From NCBI GenBank assembly GCA_020722945.1, contig DYJV01000014.1, forward strand, positions 19,493-41,818: DNA of 22,326 nt. Direction: 5' to 3'. A model generated the notes under the pieces. That model saw nothing but the letters and a program-made list of their open reading frames with translations. It was not told the DNA's origin and did not search any database. Made by a program: the position numbers and the translations under genes. Origin of the DNA: Candidatus Methylomirabilis sp. GTDB lineage: Bacteria; DYJV01. Within the stretch, counting starts at the first letter, position 1. Every line of letters begins with the position of its first letter. Below, in pieces: positions 7,739 to 15,939 of this stretch.

Positions 7739-7757
7739 TATGTTGTGCCACAACATA
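7739..7757. repeat. Perfect 19-bp palindrome
   Basis: TATGTTGTG and CACAACATA flank a single central C, giving nine perfectly matched base pairs per arm. It starts ten bases after the cyclase stop codon. No T-run follows on either strand, and a one-base centre cannot form a normal hairpin loop without opening the inner pairs, so an operator is more likely than an intrinsic terminator. The nfnA promoter is about 235 bases downstream, which is far for direct control. Confidence 0.6.
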
Positions 7758-7989
7758 CGATTATTACTCAATAAGTAATTTCTTGATTTGTCCAGATGAG
7801 TTGATTTCCTTCTAATTTTATATTTTACAACTTAAAATATATCATTTTTTTATTTTAAGAATCTTCTTGCAGTTTATCTACCCTTGATCAGCTTTTAAAA
7901 ATCTCAATTATCTAATACAATCTTATACTTTTTTATAATCCGTGACAGTAAATAAAGTTTTATTATTTATTTTTATCTGTTGAAATATC
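7758..7989. other. AT-rich intergenic stretch without a gene
   Basis: Within the 319-base gap 7730-8048, I find no coding sequence or RNA gene here. It holds a 6-bp inverted repeat (ATTACT/AGTAAT, near 7763-7779) and a 9-bp AT-only stem CTTAAAATA (7831-7839) with TATTTTAAG (7851-7859) around an 11-base loop rich in T. Neither has the GC-rich stem plus T-tract of a clear terminator. I found no complete FNR/CRP-type palindrome. Confidence 0.6.
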
Positions 7990-8017
7990 TTGACAAATAT
8001 AAAAAATTTTGTATACT
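7990..8017 (+). promoter_or_regulatory. Sigma70-type promoter for nfnAB
   Basis: TTGACA (7990-7995) is a perfect -35 box. A 16-nt spacer leads to TATACT (8012-8017), one mismatch from the -10 consensus. The start would be near 8024, leaving a leader of about 25 bases with AGGAG at 8037-8041, seven bases before the TTG start codon. It uses the same box sequences as the tRNA-His promoter, which suggests strong housekeeping expression. Confidence 0.8.
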
Positions 8018-8048
8018 ATCTTTAAATTAAAAAGAAAGGAGACCTGCC

Positions 8049-8906
8049 TTGTTTAAAATACTTGAAAAAGAAGTATTTTCCAAAAATCCAAGAGTTACAA
8101 TGTTTGTTATTGATGCACCCAAAATAGCCAAAAAAGCAAAATCAGGACAATTTATTATTTTGAGAATTGATGAAAAAGGTGAGAGAGTTCCTCTTACAGT
8201 TGCAGACAAAGATCCTATTAAAGGGACAGTTACTATTGTTTTTCAAGAAGTAGGTAAAACTACTGCTCAATTAGCTATGCTCAATGCTGGTGATTACATT
8301 CTTGACTTTGTCGGACCACTTGGCAGGGAGACACATTTTGGCGATGCCAAAAAGATAGTTTGTGTAGGTGGTGGTGTTGGAGTTGCCCCTATACACCATA
8401 TTGCTATGGGGATAAAAGAGAAAGGTATCGAACTTATAACTATAATTGGTTCAAGGACAAAAGAGCTTCTCTTTTGGGAAGATAAATTAAAATTACTTAG
8501 CGATACTCTATATGTTACTACAGACGATGGAAGTTATGGAATTAAAGGATTTGTTACTAATGTCCTCAAAAATTTACTTGAAAGTGACAAGAGCATTGAT
8601 ACGGTTATTGCAATTGGTCCTACAATAATGATGAAATTTGTCTGTAAAGTTACAGAGCCGTTCAATGTCAAAACATTAGTCAGCCTCAATCCTATTATGG
8701 TAGACGCAACAGGTATGTGTGGAGCATGCAGGGTTACTGTTGATGGTTCTACCAAATTTGTATGTGTAGATGGTCCTGAATTTGACGGTCACAAAGTTGA
8801 TTTTGACCAATTAATGCAGAGAATGTCACTATACAAACCTCAAGAGCAGTTGTCTTACAATAAGTTTAAAGAATCTTGTGGTAGTAATTGCAAGTGTAAT
8901 TCATAA
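8049..8906 (+). CDS. nfnA: NfnA: small subunit of NADH-dependent ferredoxin:NADP+ oxidoreductase
   Basis: This 285-residue FAD/NAD-binding protein belongs to the PyrK/ferredoxin reductase-like family. The FAD-binding barrel contains the RVPLT block (46-50); the NAD-binding part begins around VCVGGGVGVAP (104-114). The [2Fe-2S] site is DATGMCGACR...VCVDG: C224, C227 and C239, with D219 just before. An aspartate ligand has been reported for NfnA from Thermotoga; D219 is a candidate. The last eleven residues add three cysteines (C277, C281, C283) that I do not recognise as part of the family core. The start codon is TTG, chosen because AGGAG sits seven bases upstream and FKILEKEVF is the usual N-terminus. 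nfnB follows after 19 bases. Sulfide dehydrogenase SudB is the alternative name for the same family. Confidence 0.88.
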   Translation: MFKILEKEVFSKNPRVTMFVIDAPKIAKKAKSGQFIILRIDEKGERVPLTVADKDPIKGTVTIVFQEVGKTTAQLAMLNAGDYILDFVGPLGRETHFGDAKKIVCVGGGVGVAPIHHIAMGIKEKGIELITIIGSRTKELLFWEDKLKLLSDTLYVTTDDGSYGIKGFVTNVLKNLLESDKSIDTVIAIGPTIMMKFVCKVTEPFNVKTLVSLNPIMVDATGMCGACRVTVDGSTKFVCVDGPEFDGHKVDFDQLMQRMSLYKPQEQLSYNKFKESCGSNCKCNS

Positions 8907-8925
8907 TCAAAGGAGGAGTTTTTAA

Positions 8926-10335
8926 ATGTCTGAAGTTAAAAATAAATTAGGGAACAAAATTCCTCGCACTCCAATGCCAGAGCAGGAGCCAAAAGTAAGA
9001 GCACGTAACTTCAAAGAGGTTCCTTTTGGTTATACCCCTGAATTAGCACAAACTGAGGCGAGCAGATGTTTACAATGTAAAAAACCATCATGCGTAGAGG
9101 GATGCCCCGTAAATGTTAAGATTCCAGAATTTATTAAGCTTATATGTGAAGGTAAATTTCTTGAAGCATCATGGAAAATCAAAGAAACCAATGGTTTACC
9201 TGCTGTATGTGGCAGAGTTTGTCCTCAAGAAAGTCAGTGTGAATCAAAGTGCATACTTGGTAAAAAGGGTGAGCCTGTTGCAATAGGACGACTTGAAAGA
9301 TTTGTTGCAGATTTTGAGAGAGCACAAGGGGAAATTAAAATCCCTAAATTACCACCCAAAACAGGTAAAAAGATTGCAGTTGTTGGTTCAGGACCTGCGG
9401 GGCTTACATGTGCAGGTGACCTTATCAAATTTGGACACGATGTAACTATCCTTGAAGCACTACATGAGCCGGGTGGTGTTTTAATATATGGTATTCCAGA
9501 ATTTAGATTGCCAAAAGATATAGTAAAAGCTGAAGTAAATTATCTTATGAAACTTGGAGTTAAACTTGAAGTAAATTCAATAGTTGGTAAGCTCGATACT
9601 GTTGATGAGTTACTTAATGAATACGATGCTGTATTTCTTGGCACAGGAGCAGGATTGCCAATGTTTCTTAATATCAGTGGTGAAAACTTAAATGGCGTCT
9701 TATCTGCCAACGAATTTCTTACTCGTTCCAATCTTATGAAAGCTTATCTATTTCCTGAATACGATACACCTACTGTTCAGGGTAAAAATGTAGCAGTATT
9801 TGGTGCTGGTAATGTTGCAATGGATGCAGCAAGGACAGCTTTACGATTTGGTGCAGATAATGTTTACCTAATCTACCGAAGATCCAGAGAGGAGATGCCT
9901 GCAAGAAAAGAGGAGATTCACCATGCTGAACAAGAGGGGGTTCAACTTATGCTCCTTCGTAACCCTATCAAATTTATAGGCGATGAAGGTGGTATTTTGA
10001 GAAAAGTTGAGCTTATGAAGATGGAGTTAGGTGAACCTGATGCATCAGGGAGGAGAAGTCCTGTAGCTGTAGAGAATTCCAATTTCTTTCTCGATATAGA
10101 TGTTGCAATAATCTCAATTGGCACATCTCCAAATCCTCTTGTCCCTAACACAACAGAAGGTTTAAAAATATCAAAAAAAGGGACAATAGTTGCAGATGAA
10201 GAGACAGGTCAAACTTCCAAAAAAAGTGTTTTTGCTGGTGGTGATGCAGTAACAGGTGCAGCTACAGTTATACTTGCAATGGGAGCAGGCAAGAAAGCAG
10301 CAACTGCAATAAATCATTACGTAAACCAAAAATAA
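8926..10335 (+). CDS. nfnB: NfnB: large subunit of NADH-dependent ferredoxin:NADP+ oxidoreductase (GltD-like)
   Basis: This 469-residue flavoprotein is related to the small subunit of glutamate synthase. Two N-terminal cysteine groups should hold two [4Fe-4S] clusters: C48/C51/C56/C60 and C95/C99/C105/C109. A first dinucleotide-binding motif GSGPAG (154-159) binds FAD, and a second (VFGAGNVAMDAARTA, with YRRSREEMPA after it) binds NADPH. The C-terminal GGDAVTGAATVILAMGAGKKAA closes the FAD site. No glutamate synthase large subunit is adjacent, whereas nfnA is directly upstream, so the bifurcating transhydrogenase NfnAB (NADH plus reduced ferredoxin to NADPH) or sulfide dehydrogenase SudAB is favoured. 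AGGAGG lies about ten bases before the ATG. A strong terminator ends the operon. Confidence 0.9.
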   Translation: MSEVKNKLGNKIPRTPMPEQEPKVRARNFKEVPFGYTPELAQTEASRCLQCKKPSCVEGCPVNVKIPEFIKLICEGKFLEASWKIKETNGLPAVCGRVCPQESQCESKCILGKKGEPVAIGRLERFVADFERAQGEIKIPKLPPKTGKKIAVVGSGPAGLTCAGDLIKFGHDVTILEALHEPGGVLIYGIPEFRLPKDIVKAEVNYLMKLGVKLEVNSIVGKLDTVDELLNEYDAVFLGTGAGLPMFLNISGENLNGVLSANEFLTRSNLMKAYLFPEYDTPTVQGKNVAVFGAGNVAMDAARTALRFGADNVYLIYRRSREEMPARKEEIHHAEQEGVQLMLLRNPIKFIGDEGGILRKVELMKMELGEPDASGRRSPVAVENSNFFLDIDVAIISIGTSPNPLVPNTTEGLKISKKGTIVADEETGQTSKKSVFAGGDAVTGAATVILAMGAGKKAATAINHYVNQK

Positions 10336-10349
10336 CATACCTATCAATT

Positions 10350-10396
10350 ATGAGGAGTAATCTTACCATTTTTAAGTTTACTCCTCATTTTTTTTT
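10350..10396 (+). terminator. Intrinsic terminator of nfnAB
   Basis: An 11-bp perfect stem, ATGAGGAGTAA (10350-10360) with TTACTCCTCAT (10378-10388), surrounds a 17-base loop and runs into nine T residues (10388-10396). It begins 14 bases after the nfnB stop. On the minus strand no T-run follows the stem, so it should not work equally well for the convergent comEC transcript. Confidence 0.9.
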
Positions 10397-10407
10397 AACT
10401 GTAAACC

Positions 10408-12567
10408 TCAATTATTAAAAATCTTTCTGAAACATCGAAAAATAAAGCTTTCTTTATCCCTGACTACTTTTATCTTGTCCCCTTTATCAGGATAAATCTC
10501 AATTAGATTACTATATCCAAAATTATCTCTATCTTTCAATACAATTTCCTTGCTATTTGCTGAGGGAAGAGCTGAATCTCTATCGTAAGTTATCAGAAGT
10601 TTATAATTGAATTTATTTTTAAATTTCAAATAATCTACAATATCAGATGTCATACTATAAGTTATCAAAATATCTTTAAATTTTAAAACTATTGAGGAGT
10701 TACGGTAAGTTAATAAATAAAATTTATCTTCTGGTGGATAAATAATGGATAACTCATCGATATTTATGTTTTCTTTGGCTGTAAATTTTTTAATATATGA
10801 AAAACTTTCATTATCTAAAATCCTTTTATCGTTAACAACTAGATTTTTTATATTTATCGAATTACTGACCTTTAAAAGAGTCTCACTACTATTATACAAA
10901 ATGAATGGGAGAATCAGATAATCTATATCTTTTACTCTATTTTTTAGAAGAAATGGATGTATCTTCCTTTCAAACAAATTTAAATTGCAGTTTGTATAAA
11001 TAAGATAATTTTTACGAGATTTTATTAACACAGCAACACTCTTTCCAAAATTTAAAAGAGTAACTTTTGGTCTAATATCTTGAAAGTTGCTATACAGAAA
11101 ATTTGTAGTGACAATAAAGAGCAATGCTGTAAATGTTTTAATCAATATTTTTTTGTTGAGTCTATCTACTCTTGATAAAATATTTATTATCAAGAAGATG
11201 ACGAGACTCAATAATATAATTTCAACTAAATCGAGACTTCTATAAAAGAAAGGGTCTATTTCTGGTATAATATTTAATAATTTGAACAAAATATCCATAA
11301 TGTAAGCTGAAAATTTGATCAATATTAAAGCAATAGGTTTTATATATATCAGAAATATAAGTATTGTTGATGCTGGAATTATTGCAAAAGTAAAGACAGG
11401 GATTGCAGCTATATTTGCTAATATCCCTTTTGGATAAATCACAGCAAAATGATAGAGGCTGAGTGGGATGCCTGCTATAAAAGAAACTATAAGTATTAGA
11501 AAAAAAATTAAAATATTACTTTTTATACTGCTGTTTCTTGTAAAAAATATAAGTGCAAAAACAACCATAAATGAAAACTGAAATGAAATATTTAAGAAAC
11601 TGTATGGAGATATTAGAATTATAACCAGAAAAATAAGAAATAGAGTATCAAAGGGGGTTTTGTATCTTTTGATAAATAAACTTAATATTACAATAATTGC
11701 AGCTATTCCTGCCCTTACTATTGGGAAATCACCACCCATAAAAAATATGTAAGGGAGGAGAAGTGGAAATGAGAGTAGATAAGGTAAATAGAAATTATTT
11801 AATTTTAGTGTCAATATTCTAAAAAAAATTAAAATTAATGCAAAGAAAATAGCTACATTAAAACCTGAAATCGAAAATATATGTGAAAGACCATTTAATA
11901 GTAGAAATTTCTTATCTTTTAAAGACAGGAAACTTCTATCGCCGGTCGTAATTGCAATTACAAAACCTTTCAATGAATCTGGGATATCTGACTCAACAAT
12001 TACTTTATTTATATAGTTTTTATAATTTAAAATAAAATTATTGCTTTTACTATTTTTTAATACTTCAAGCTCTTTACCACCATTTAGATAGAGCACAAAT
12101 TGGATACCCCTACTTTTAAGGTAATCCCTGAAATTAAAACTCCCTATATTTTCATCTTCAGGTATTTTAAGAGTAGAAGATACTTTGATATAATCTTTTT
12201 CATTTAGTGTGGTAATATTATCGTTCAAATATACATAGACTTTAAAAGGAAAATAAAGAGAAAGCTCCCCCTCCCTACTCCGTATCTTATCTACCTTTAA
12301 TATAAATTTTCTATTTTCAAAGTTAGAAACTGACCCAAATATGTCAAATTTCTGATTTTTATAGTTAGGATAACTACTTTCAATTTTTAGATAAGGGTAG
12401 TAAAAATAGAGTCCTTGAATAAATCCTACTATAAAAAATATTATCACCAACCGTTGTTTTACAAATTTGTAAAGCAGTAGAGTTAGAGGGAGAAGGGATA
12501 TCCACCATAGGTTCTCCCAGAGGAGAGAGCCTGATATCAGGCTTATTGAATATATAAGAAAATTCAT
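10408..12567 (-). CDS. comEC: ComEC/Rec2-family DNA-uptake channel with degenerate C-terminal domain
   Basis: This 719-residue integral membrane protein should transport single-stranded DNA across the inner membrane. Two or three N-terminal membrane helices (about 1-57) are followed by a soluble OB-like region (about 60-185) and the competence domain (about 200-460) with the family blocks GLSHIFSISGFNVAIFF, GGDFPIVRAGIAA and NISFQFSFMVVFALI. The C-terminal part (about 500-719) aligns with the metallo-beta-lactamase-like domain of ComEC at VTLLNFGKSVAVLI, but the metal motif H-x-H-x-D-H expected after DYLILPF is replaced by ILYNSSET, so the putative nuclease site is absent. The gene starts 33 bases after the dnaJ-like gene and is probably co-transcribed. 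No Shine-Dalgarno sequence is visible before the ATG, suggesting low expression. Confidence 0.88.
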   Translation of the reverse strand: MNFLIYSISLISGSLLWENLWWISLLPLTLLLYKFVKQRLVIIFFIVGFIQGLYFYYPYLKIESSYPNYKNQKFDIFGSVSNFENRKFILKVDKIRSREGELSLYFPFKVYVYLNDNITTLNEKDYIKVSSTLKIPEDENIGSFNFRDYLKSRGIQFVLYLNGGKELEVLKNSKSNNFILNYKNYINKVIVESDIPDSLKGFVIAITTGDRSFLSLKDKKFLLLNGLSHIFSISGFNVAIFFALILIFFRILTLKLNNFYLPYLLSFPLLLPYIFFMGGDFPIVRAGIAAIIVILSLFIKRYKTPFDTLFLIFLVIILISPYSFLNISFQFSFMVVFALIFFTRNSSIKSNILIFFLILIVSFIAGIPLSLYHFAVIYPKGILANIAAIPVFTFAIIPASTILIFLIYIKPIALILIKFSAYIMDILFKLLNIIPEIDPFFYRSLDLVEIILLSLVIFLIINILSRVDRLNKKILIKTFTALLFIVTTNFLYSNFQDIRPKVTLLNFGKSVAVLIKSRKNYLIYTNCNLNLFERKIHPFLLKNRVKDIDYLILPFILYNSSETLLKVSNSINIKNLVVNDKRILDNESFSYIKKFTAKENINIDELSIIYPPEDKFYLLTYRNSSIVLKFKDILITYSMTSDIVDYLKFKNKFNYKLLITYDRDSALPSANSKEIVLKDRDNFGYSNLIEIYPDKGDKIKVVRDKESFIFRCFRKIFNN

Positions 12568-12600
12568 TTAATTTCTATTTAACTATTTAAAGAGAAAAGG

Positions 12601-13536
12601 TTATCTAACTTTATAATCTAAACTCTCGATACACTTTTTAAAATCAGCAGATATGGCGTCAGGTAAGACAATATAAACTTCTATATAGAGATCTCCGTAA
12701 AGTTTACTTTTCATATCTTTTACCCCTTTACCCTTTACTCTAAAACGTTTCCCACCACTCGTATTTTGAGGAATTTTGAGCTTTATTTTCCCTGTGGGGG
12801 ACAACACTTCTATCTCTCCACCTAAAAAAGCTTCTTTGAGAGTAATGGGAGTTTTTAGATAGAGGTCTCTGCCCCTCCTTGAACATACTGGATCATCTTT
12901 TACTTTGATTTTTAGAATAAGATTACCCCTTTTGTTGCTAAAAGGAGAGCTCCCACCCTTACCTGCCAATCTTATCTTTGAACCATTATCAACACCCTCT
13001 GGAATCTTTACTTTTAATGTTTCATTATTTACAATTATATACTTTTCTACTCCTGATACAGCTTCTTTAAAATCTATCTCTATCTCCTTTTCTACCTCTT
13101 CAACACTATCTGATTCGTCACTTTTACGAAAATTACCACCAAAATTTCCGTATGAGTAGAAATCCCCTCCCCTCCCTGTCTTATTAAAAACATTCTCAAA
13201 AATATCTGAAAAATCAAAGTTTCCACTCTGAAATCCACCTTGCTGACCTGTTTTAGCATATCTTTTGAAATCAAATCCTGAAAAATCCCTAAAACCTCCT
13301 CCAGCACTACCTTGACCAAAATTGTAAGCACCAAACTGATCATACTCATTTTTCTTTTCAGGATTGCTAAGAACTTCGTAAGCCTCTGATATCTCTTTAA
13401 ATTTCTCTTCGGCAACTTTGTTGTTCTGATTGACATCAGGATGATATTTTCTTGCAAGCTTCCTATATGCTTTTTTTATATCATCTGGAGTAGAATTTTT
13501 ATCTACTCCAAGAATTTTGTAATAATCTTTCCCCAT
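12601..13536 (-). CDS. DnaJ/CbpA-type co-chaperone without zinc finger
   Basis: This 311-residue protein stimulates the ATPase of an Hsp70 partner. The J domain is at about 3-70 with the essential HPD at 32-34. A glycine/phenylalanine-rich linker (about 75-140) includes [11 protein letters not shown] and [12 protein letters not shown]. The substrate-binding C-terminal domains (about 155-305) show [11 protein letters not shown] and [10 protein letters not shown]. The four CxxCxGxG zinc repeats of classical DnaJ are absent, so this is a type II (CbpA-like) protein, probably not the main DnaJ. I chose ATG at 13536, preceded by GAGGGG with a five-base gap and giving the standard [11 protein letters not shown] start; the longer frame would need GTG at 13554 with a poorly spaced ribosome site. 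comEC follows on the same strand. Confidence 0.92.
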   Translation of the reverse strand: MGKDYYKILGVDKNSTPDDIKKAYRKLARKYHPDVNQNNKVAEEKFKEISEAYEVLSNPEKKNEYDQFGAYNFGQGSAGGGFRDFSGFDFKRYAKTGQQGGFQSGNFDFSDIFENVFNKTGRGGDFYSYGNFGGNFRKSDESDSVEEVEKEIEIDFKEAVSGVEKYIIVNNETLKVKIPEGVDNGSKIRLAGKGGSSPFSNKRGNLILKIKVKDDPVCSRRGRDLYLKTPITLKEAFLGGEIEVLSPTGKIKLKIPQNTSGGKRFRVKGKGVKDMKSKLYGDLYIEVYIVLPDAISADFKKCIESLDYKVR

Positions 13537-13569
13537 TTTATCCCCTCTCTTCACCTTTTCATTTTACAT

Positions 13570-13597
13570 AAGATATGTATATAATCAAAATTGTCAA
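13570..13597 (-). promoter_or_regulatory. Sigma70-type promoter for the dnaJ-like gene and comEC
   Basis: On the minus strand, TTGACA (13597-13592) is a perfect -35 box, and a 16-nt spacer leads to TATCTT (13575-13570), four of six matches to the -10 consensus. Transcription would start near 13563, leaving a leader of about 27 bases. I did not see a CIRCE-type inverted repeat that would indicate HrcA heat-shock control. Confidence 0.6.
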
Positions 13598-13655
13598 TTT
13601 TCAAGAAGATAATCATTTTCTCAAAGATATAAGCTAAGATAACTGATTAAAATTT

Positions 13656-13684
13656 TGTTTAGTCCCTTATTCTTATGGTATAAT
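13656..13684 (+). promoter_or_regulatory. Extended -10 promoter for the HD-GYP gene
   Basis: A perfect TATAAT (13679-13684) is preceded by TGG, giving an extended -10 element (TGnTATAAT). The -35 region is weak: TGTTTA at 13656-13661 with a 17-nt spacer, or TTGTTT one base earlier. The start would be near 13691, leaving a leader of about 108 bases before ATG13799. Confidence 0.55.
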
Positions 13685-13798
13685 ATATAACTATTATTTG
13701 ACTAAAATATATTTTTATTATATGTATAAATTTATAGTTTTTAATGTTTATAGCTAATTAATAAATAAAATCACTTACTTTTACTCACAATTAAACTA

Positions 13799-14776
13799 AT
13801 GGATAAAATATTGAACGAAAATATATCTAATATGCAGTTAATCCCCTTAGATCTTCTAAACGAGGAAAACTCTCTTAACATAAGAATATATATAATGTCT
13901 GGCAATATTCCAAAAATGGTCAAAGATATAGGAGTCCATTTCAGTAAAGATCTCAAAAATAGGCTTATGAATTTAAGCAGTTCAGATAAAAACAAAGTTT
14001 TAATCAACAAAGATGATGTAAAAGAGTATATCAATATATGCAACTCTATGCTCCTCAAAATAATAAATAGCAATGATAGACCTAAAGATACATTTACACA
14101 AGTTTTTGATATATTAGAGACAGTCTATGATACACTATCCAAAAACATATCAAAAGAGAGCATCAAAGAGGCATCAAAATCGAGTGAATATTTGTCAAAA
14201 TTTTTAGAGAGTAACCCCAAAATATCAGAAGTAACCATAGCCACCCTTAAAAAAGATCTAAATACGTCTATCCATGTTAATAATGTCCAGAAATTAGTTG
14301 CAGGATTCTCCTCTTTTATAGGCATAAAAGCTAAATCTTTATCTTTTATCATAAATTCAGCATTCTTTCACGATATTGGAAAGATAAATATCCCTGATGA
14401 AATCCTAAAAAAATCGGGAAAACTTACAGATGATGAGTATAAAATAATAAAAAAACATACAACATTTGGTTACGAAATATTAAAGAAAAACAATCTCCCA
14501 CAAGAAGCTGAAATAGCTTTTACCCACCACGAGTTTATAGATGGTTCAGGTTATCCCAATCAGTTAAAGGGCAACGAAATATCCACAGACTCCAAAATAG
14601 TCCAAATATGTGATATCTATGAGGCTCTTACAGGGATACGTTCATATCGAAACTCTCTTGTTAATTTCGCAGCTCTTGAGCTAATGATCCAAGATTTTTT
14701 TAACAGAGGGAAGATTGAGAAAAATATCTTTATGGATTTTCTTAAATTCTTAAATTACAACAAGATAGAAAGCTGA
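13799..14776 (+). CDS. HD-GYP-domain cyclic di-GMP phosphodiesterase
   Basis: This 325-residue cytoplasmic protein should hydrolyse c-di-GMP. The C-terminal HD-GYP domain (about 155-320) has its expected landmarks: a first histidine in TSIHVNNVQKL, the HD pair in FFHDIGKINIPDEIL, H in KKHTTFGYEIL, the pair HH in FTHHEFIDGSGYP with the GYP signature, and the late D in CDIYEALTGIRSYR. Catalytic residues look intact. The N-terminal 150 residues show no domain I recognise; they are mostly helical with a short strand-like region near 17-35 and may be a sensor. It is monocistronic, between divergent and convergent neighbours. No clear Shine-Dalgarno precedes ATG13799, so the start is less certain. 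It could oppose the cyclase at 6062-7729. Confidence 0.92.
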   Translation: MDKILNENISNMQLIPLDLLNEENSLNIRIYIMSGNIPKMVKDIGVHFSKDLKNRLMNLSSSDKNKVLINKDDVKEYINICNSMLLKIINSNDRPKDTFTQVFDILETVYDTLSKNISKESIKEASKSSEYLSKFLESNPKISEVTIATLKKDLNTSIHVNNVQKLVAGFSSFIGIKAKSLSFIINSAFFHDIGKINIPDEILKKSGKLTDDEYKIIKKHTTFGYEILKKNNLPQEAEIAFTHHEFIDGSGYPNQLKGNEISTDSKIVQICDIYEALTGIRSYRNSLVNFAALELMIQDFFNRGKIEKNIFMDFLKFLNYNKIES

Positions 14777-14880
14777 CTTAAGTTTATTAAATTTTAAACA
14801 TTTTCTAAATCATCCCCTTTTTATATTTCCAACACTTTTACATAAAAAAGGGTAATTCTGCTAACTTTCACAAAATAGTT

Positions 14881-15936
14881 TTACTCCAAAAGTCTCTTAC
14901 TTCTCAACATCATATCTACAATTGCTACTCTTGTCATAGCTGTAATTACAGGGTTAATTCTTGGAATAGCAGATATATCGTGTCTTCCTAAAATTTGGAT
15001 TTCAACATCTTCACTCTTTATATTGATACTCTTCTGCTTTTTATATATTGAAGGGATCGGTTTGACAGCCGTTCTAAATACAACATTCTGCCCTGTCGAT
15101 ATCCCACCTAATATCCCACCTGAATTATTTGAAAGGAAACCTTTTGAAGATATCTGATCATTATTACTGCTGCCCCTCATCTTTGCTGCTTCAAAACCAG
15201 TCCCAAATTCTATCCCCTTTGTTGCTCCAATGCTCATAACTGCATGAGATATATAAGCTTCAAGCTTATCAAAAACAGGTTCTCCAATCCCAGCAGGTAA
15301 ATTTTGGATAATTGTTTCAACTATACCACCAGCACTATCCCCAAGAGTCAGTAGCTCATCTGCAATAAACTCAAGTTTGTCAGAATTTTTTTTATCAGGG
15401 AAGAAAAATTTATCTTTAGGTGCATAATCAAGGTCTATCTCCCTTGCCCTAATACCTGCATATTCAAGTGTATATGAAAAAATTTTGATTCCATACTTAT
15501 CAAGGATTTTTTGGGCAACTGCACCAGCTGCAACTCTCGCAACAGTCTCCCTTGCTGATGCCCTACCCCCGCCTCTCCAGTCCCTTATTTTAAATTTCTT
15601 CATATATGTCCAATCAGCATGTCCTGGTCTAAAAATATCTTTTATATCTTCATAATGTTGACTTTTGACATCACTATTGTAAATTATAAGTGAAATGGGT
15701 GTCCCTGTAGTTTTCCCCTCAAATACTCCTGATAGTATCTCAACTTTATCAGGTTCTTTTCTTGGAGTTACAAATTTTGAAGTTCCCGGTTTTCTGAGTG
15801 AAAGTTCAAAATTTATCTCATCCTCTGTAATTGGGATATTTGGAGGAGAACCATCAATTGTAACACCAAGAGCTTTCCCATGTGATTCACCCCAAGTTGT
15901 AATAATAAAAAGATCACCAAAGCTATTGTTAGGCAC
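14881..15936 (-). CDS. aroC: Chorismate synthase AroC
   Basis: This 351-residue enzyme converts 5-enolpyruvylshikimate-3-phosphate to chorismate using reduced FMN, the last step of the shikimate pathway. The family blocks are all present: TWGESHG near the start, FRPGHADWTY, RDWRGGGRASARETVARVAAGA, GDSAGGIVE, MSIGATKGIEFGTGFE and NNSGGILGGIST. Length is normal for the bacterial form. The start codon is GTG at 15936; the upstream gene aroA stops at 15940, leaving three bases between them. The ribosome site GGAG lies within the last codons of aroA, six bases before the GTG, so translation should be coupled to aroA. A weak stem-loop between this gene's end and the HD-GYP gene might terminate either transcript. 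Confidence 0.97.
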   Translation of the reverse strand: MPNNSFGDLFIITTWGESHGKALGVTIDGSPPNIPITEDEINFELSLRKPGTSKFVTPRKEPDKVEILSGVFEGKTTGTPISLIIYNSDVKSQHYEDIKDIFRPGHADWTYMKKFKIRDWRGGGRASARETVARVAAGAVAQKILDKYGIKIFSYTLEYAGIRAREIDLDYAPKDKFFFPDKKNSDKLEFIADELLTLGDSAGGIVETIIQNLPAGIGEPVFDKLEAYISHAVMSIGATKGIEFGTGFEAAKMRGSSNNDQISSKGFLSNNSGGILGGISTGQNVVFRTAVKPIPSIYKKQKSINIKSEDVEIQILGRHDISAIPRINPVITAMTRVAIVDMMLRSKRLLE

Positions 15937-15939
15937 TTA

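Noticed and set aside
13537-13554. GTG start giving six more residues on the dnaJ-like protein
   Set aside because: The ATG at 13536 has a better ribosome site and gives the usual J-domain start.
14815-14852. CCCTTTTT/AAAAAGGG stem between the HD-GYP gene and aroC as a terminator
   Set aside because: Only 8 bp, mostly A-T pairs, a 22-base loop and no following T-run; kept only as a weak possibility.
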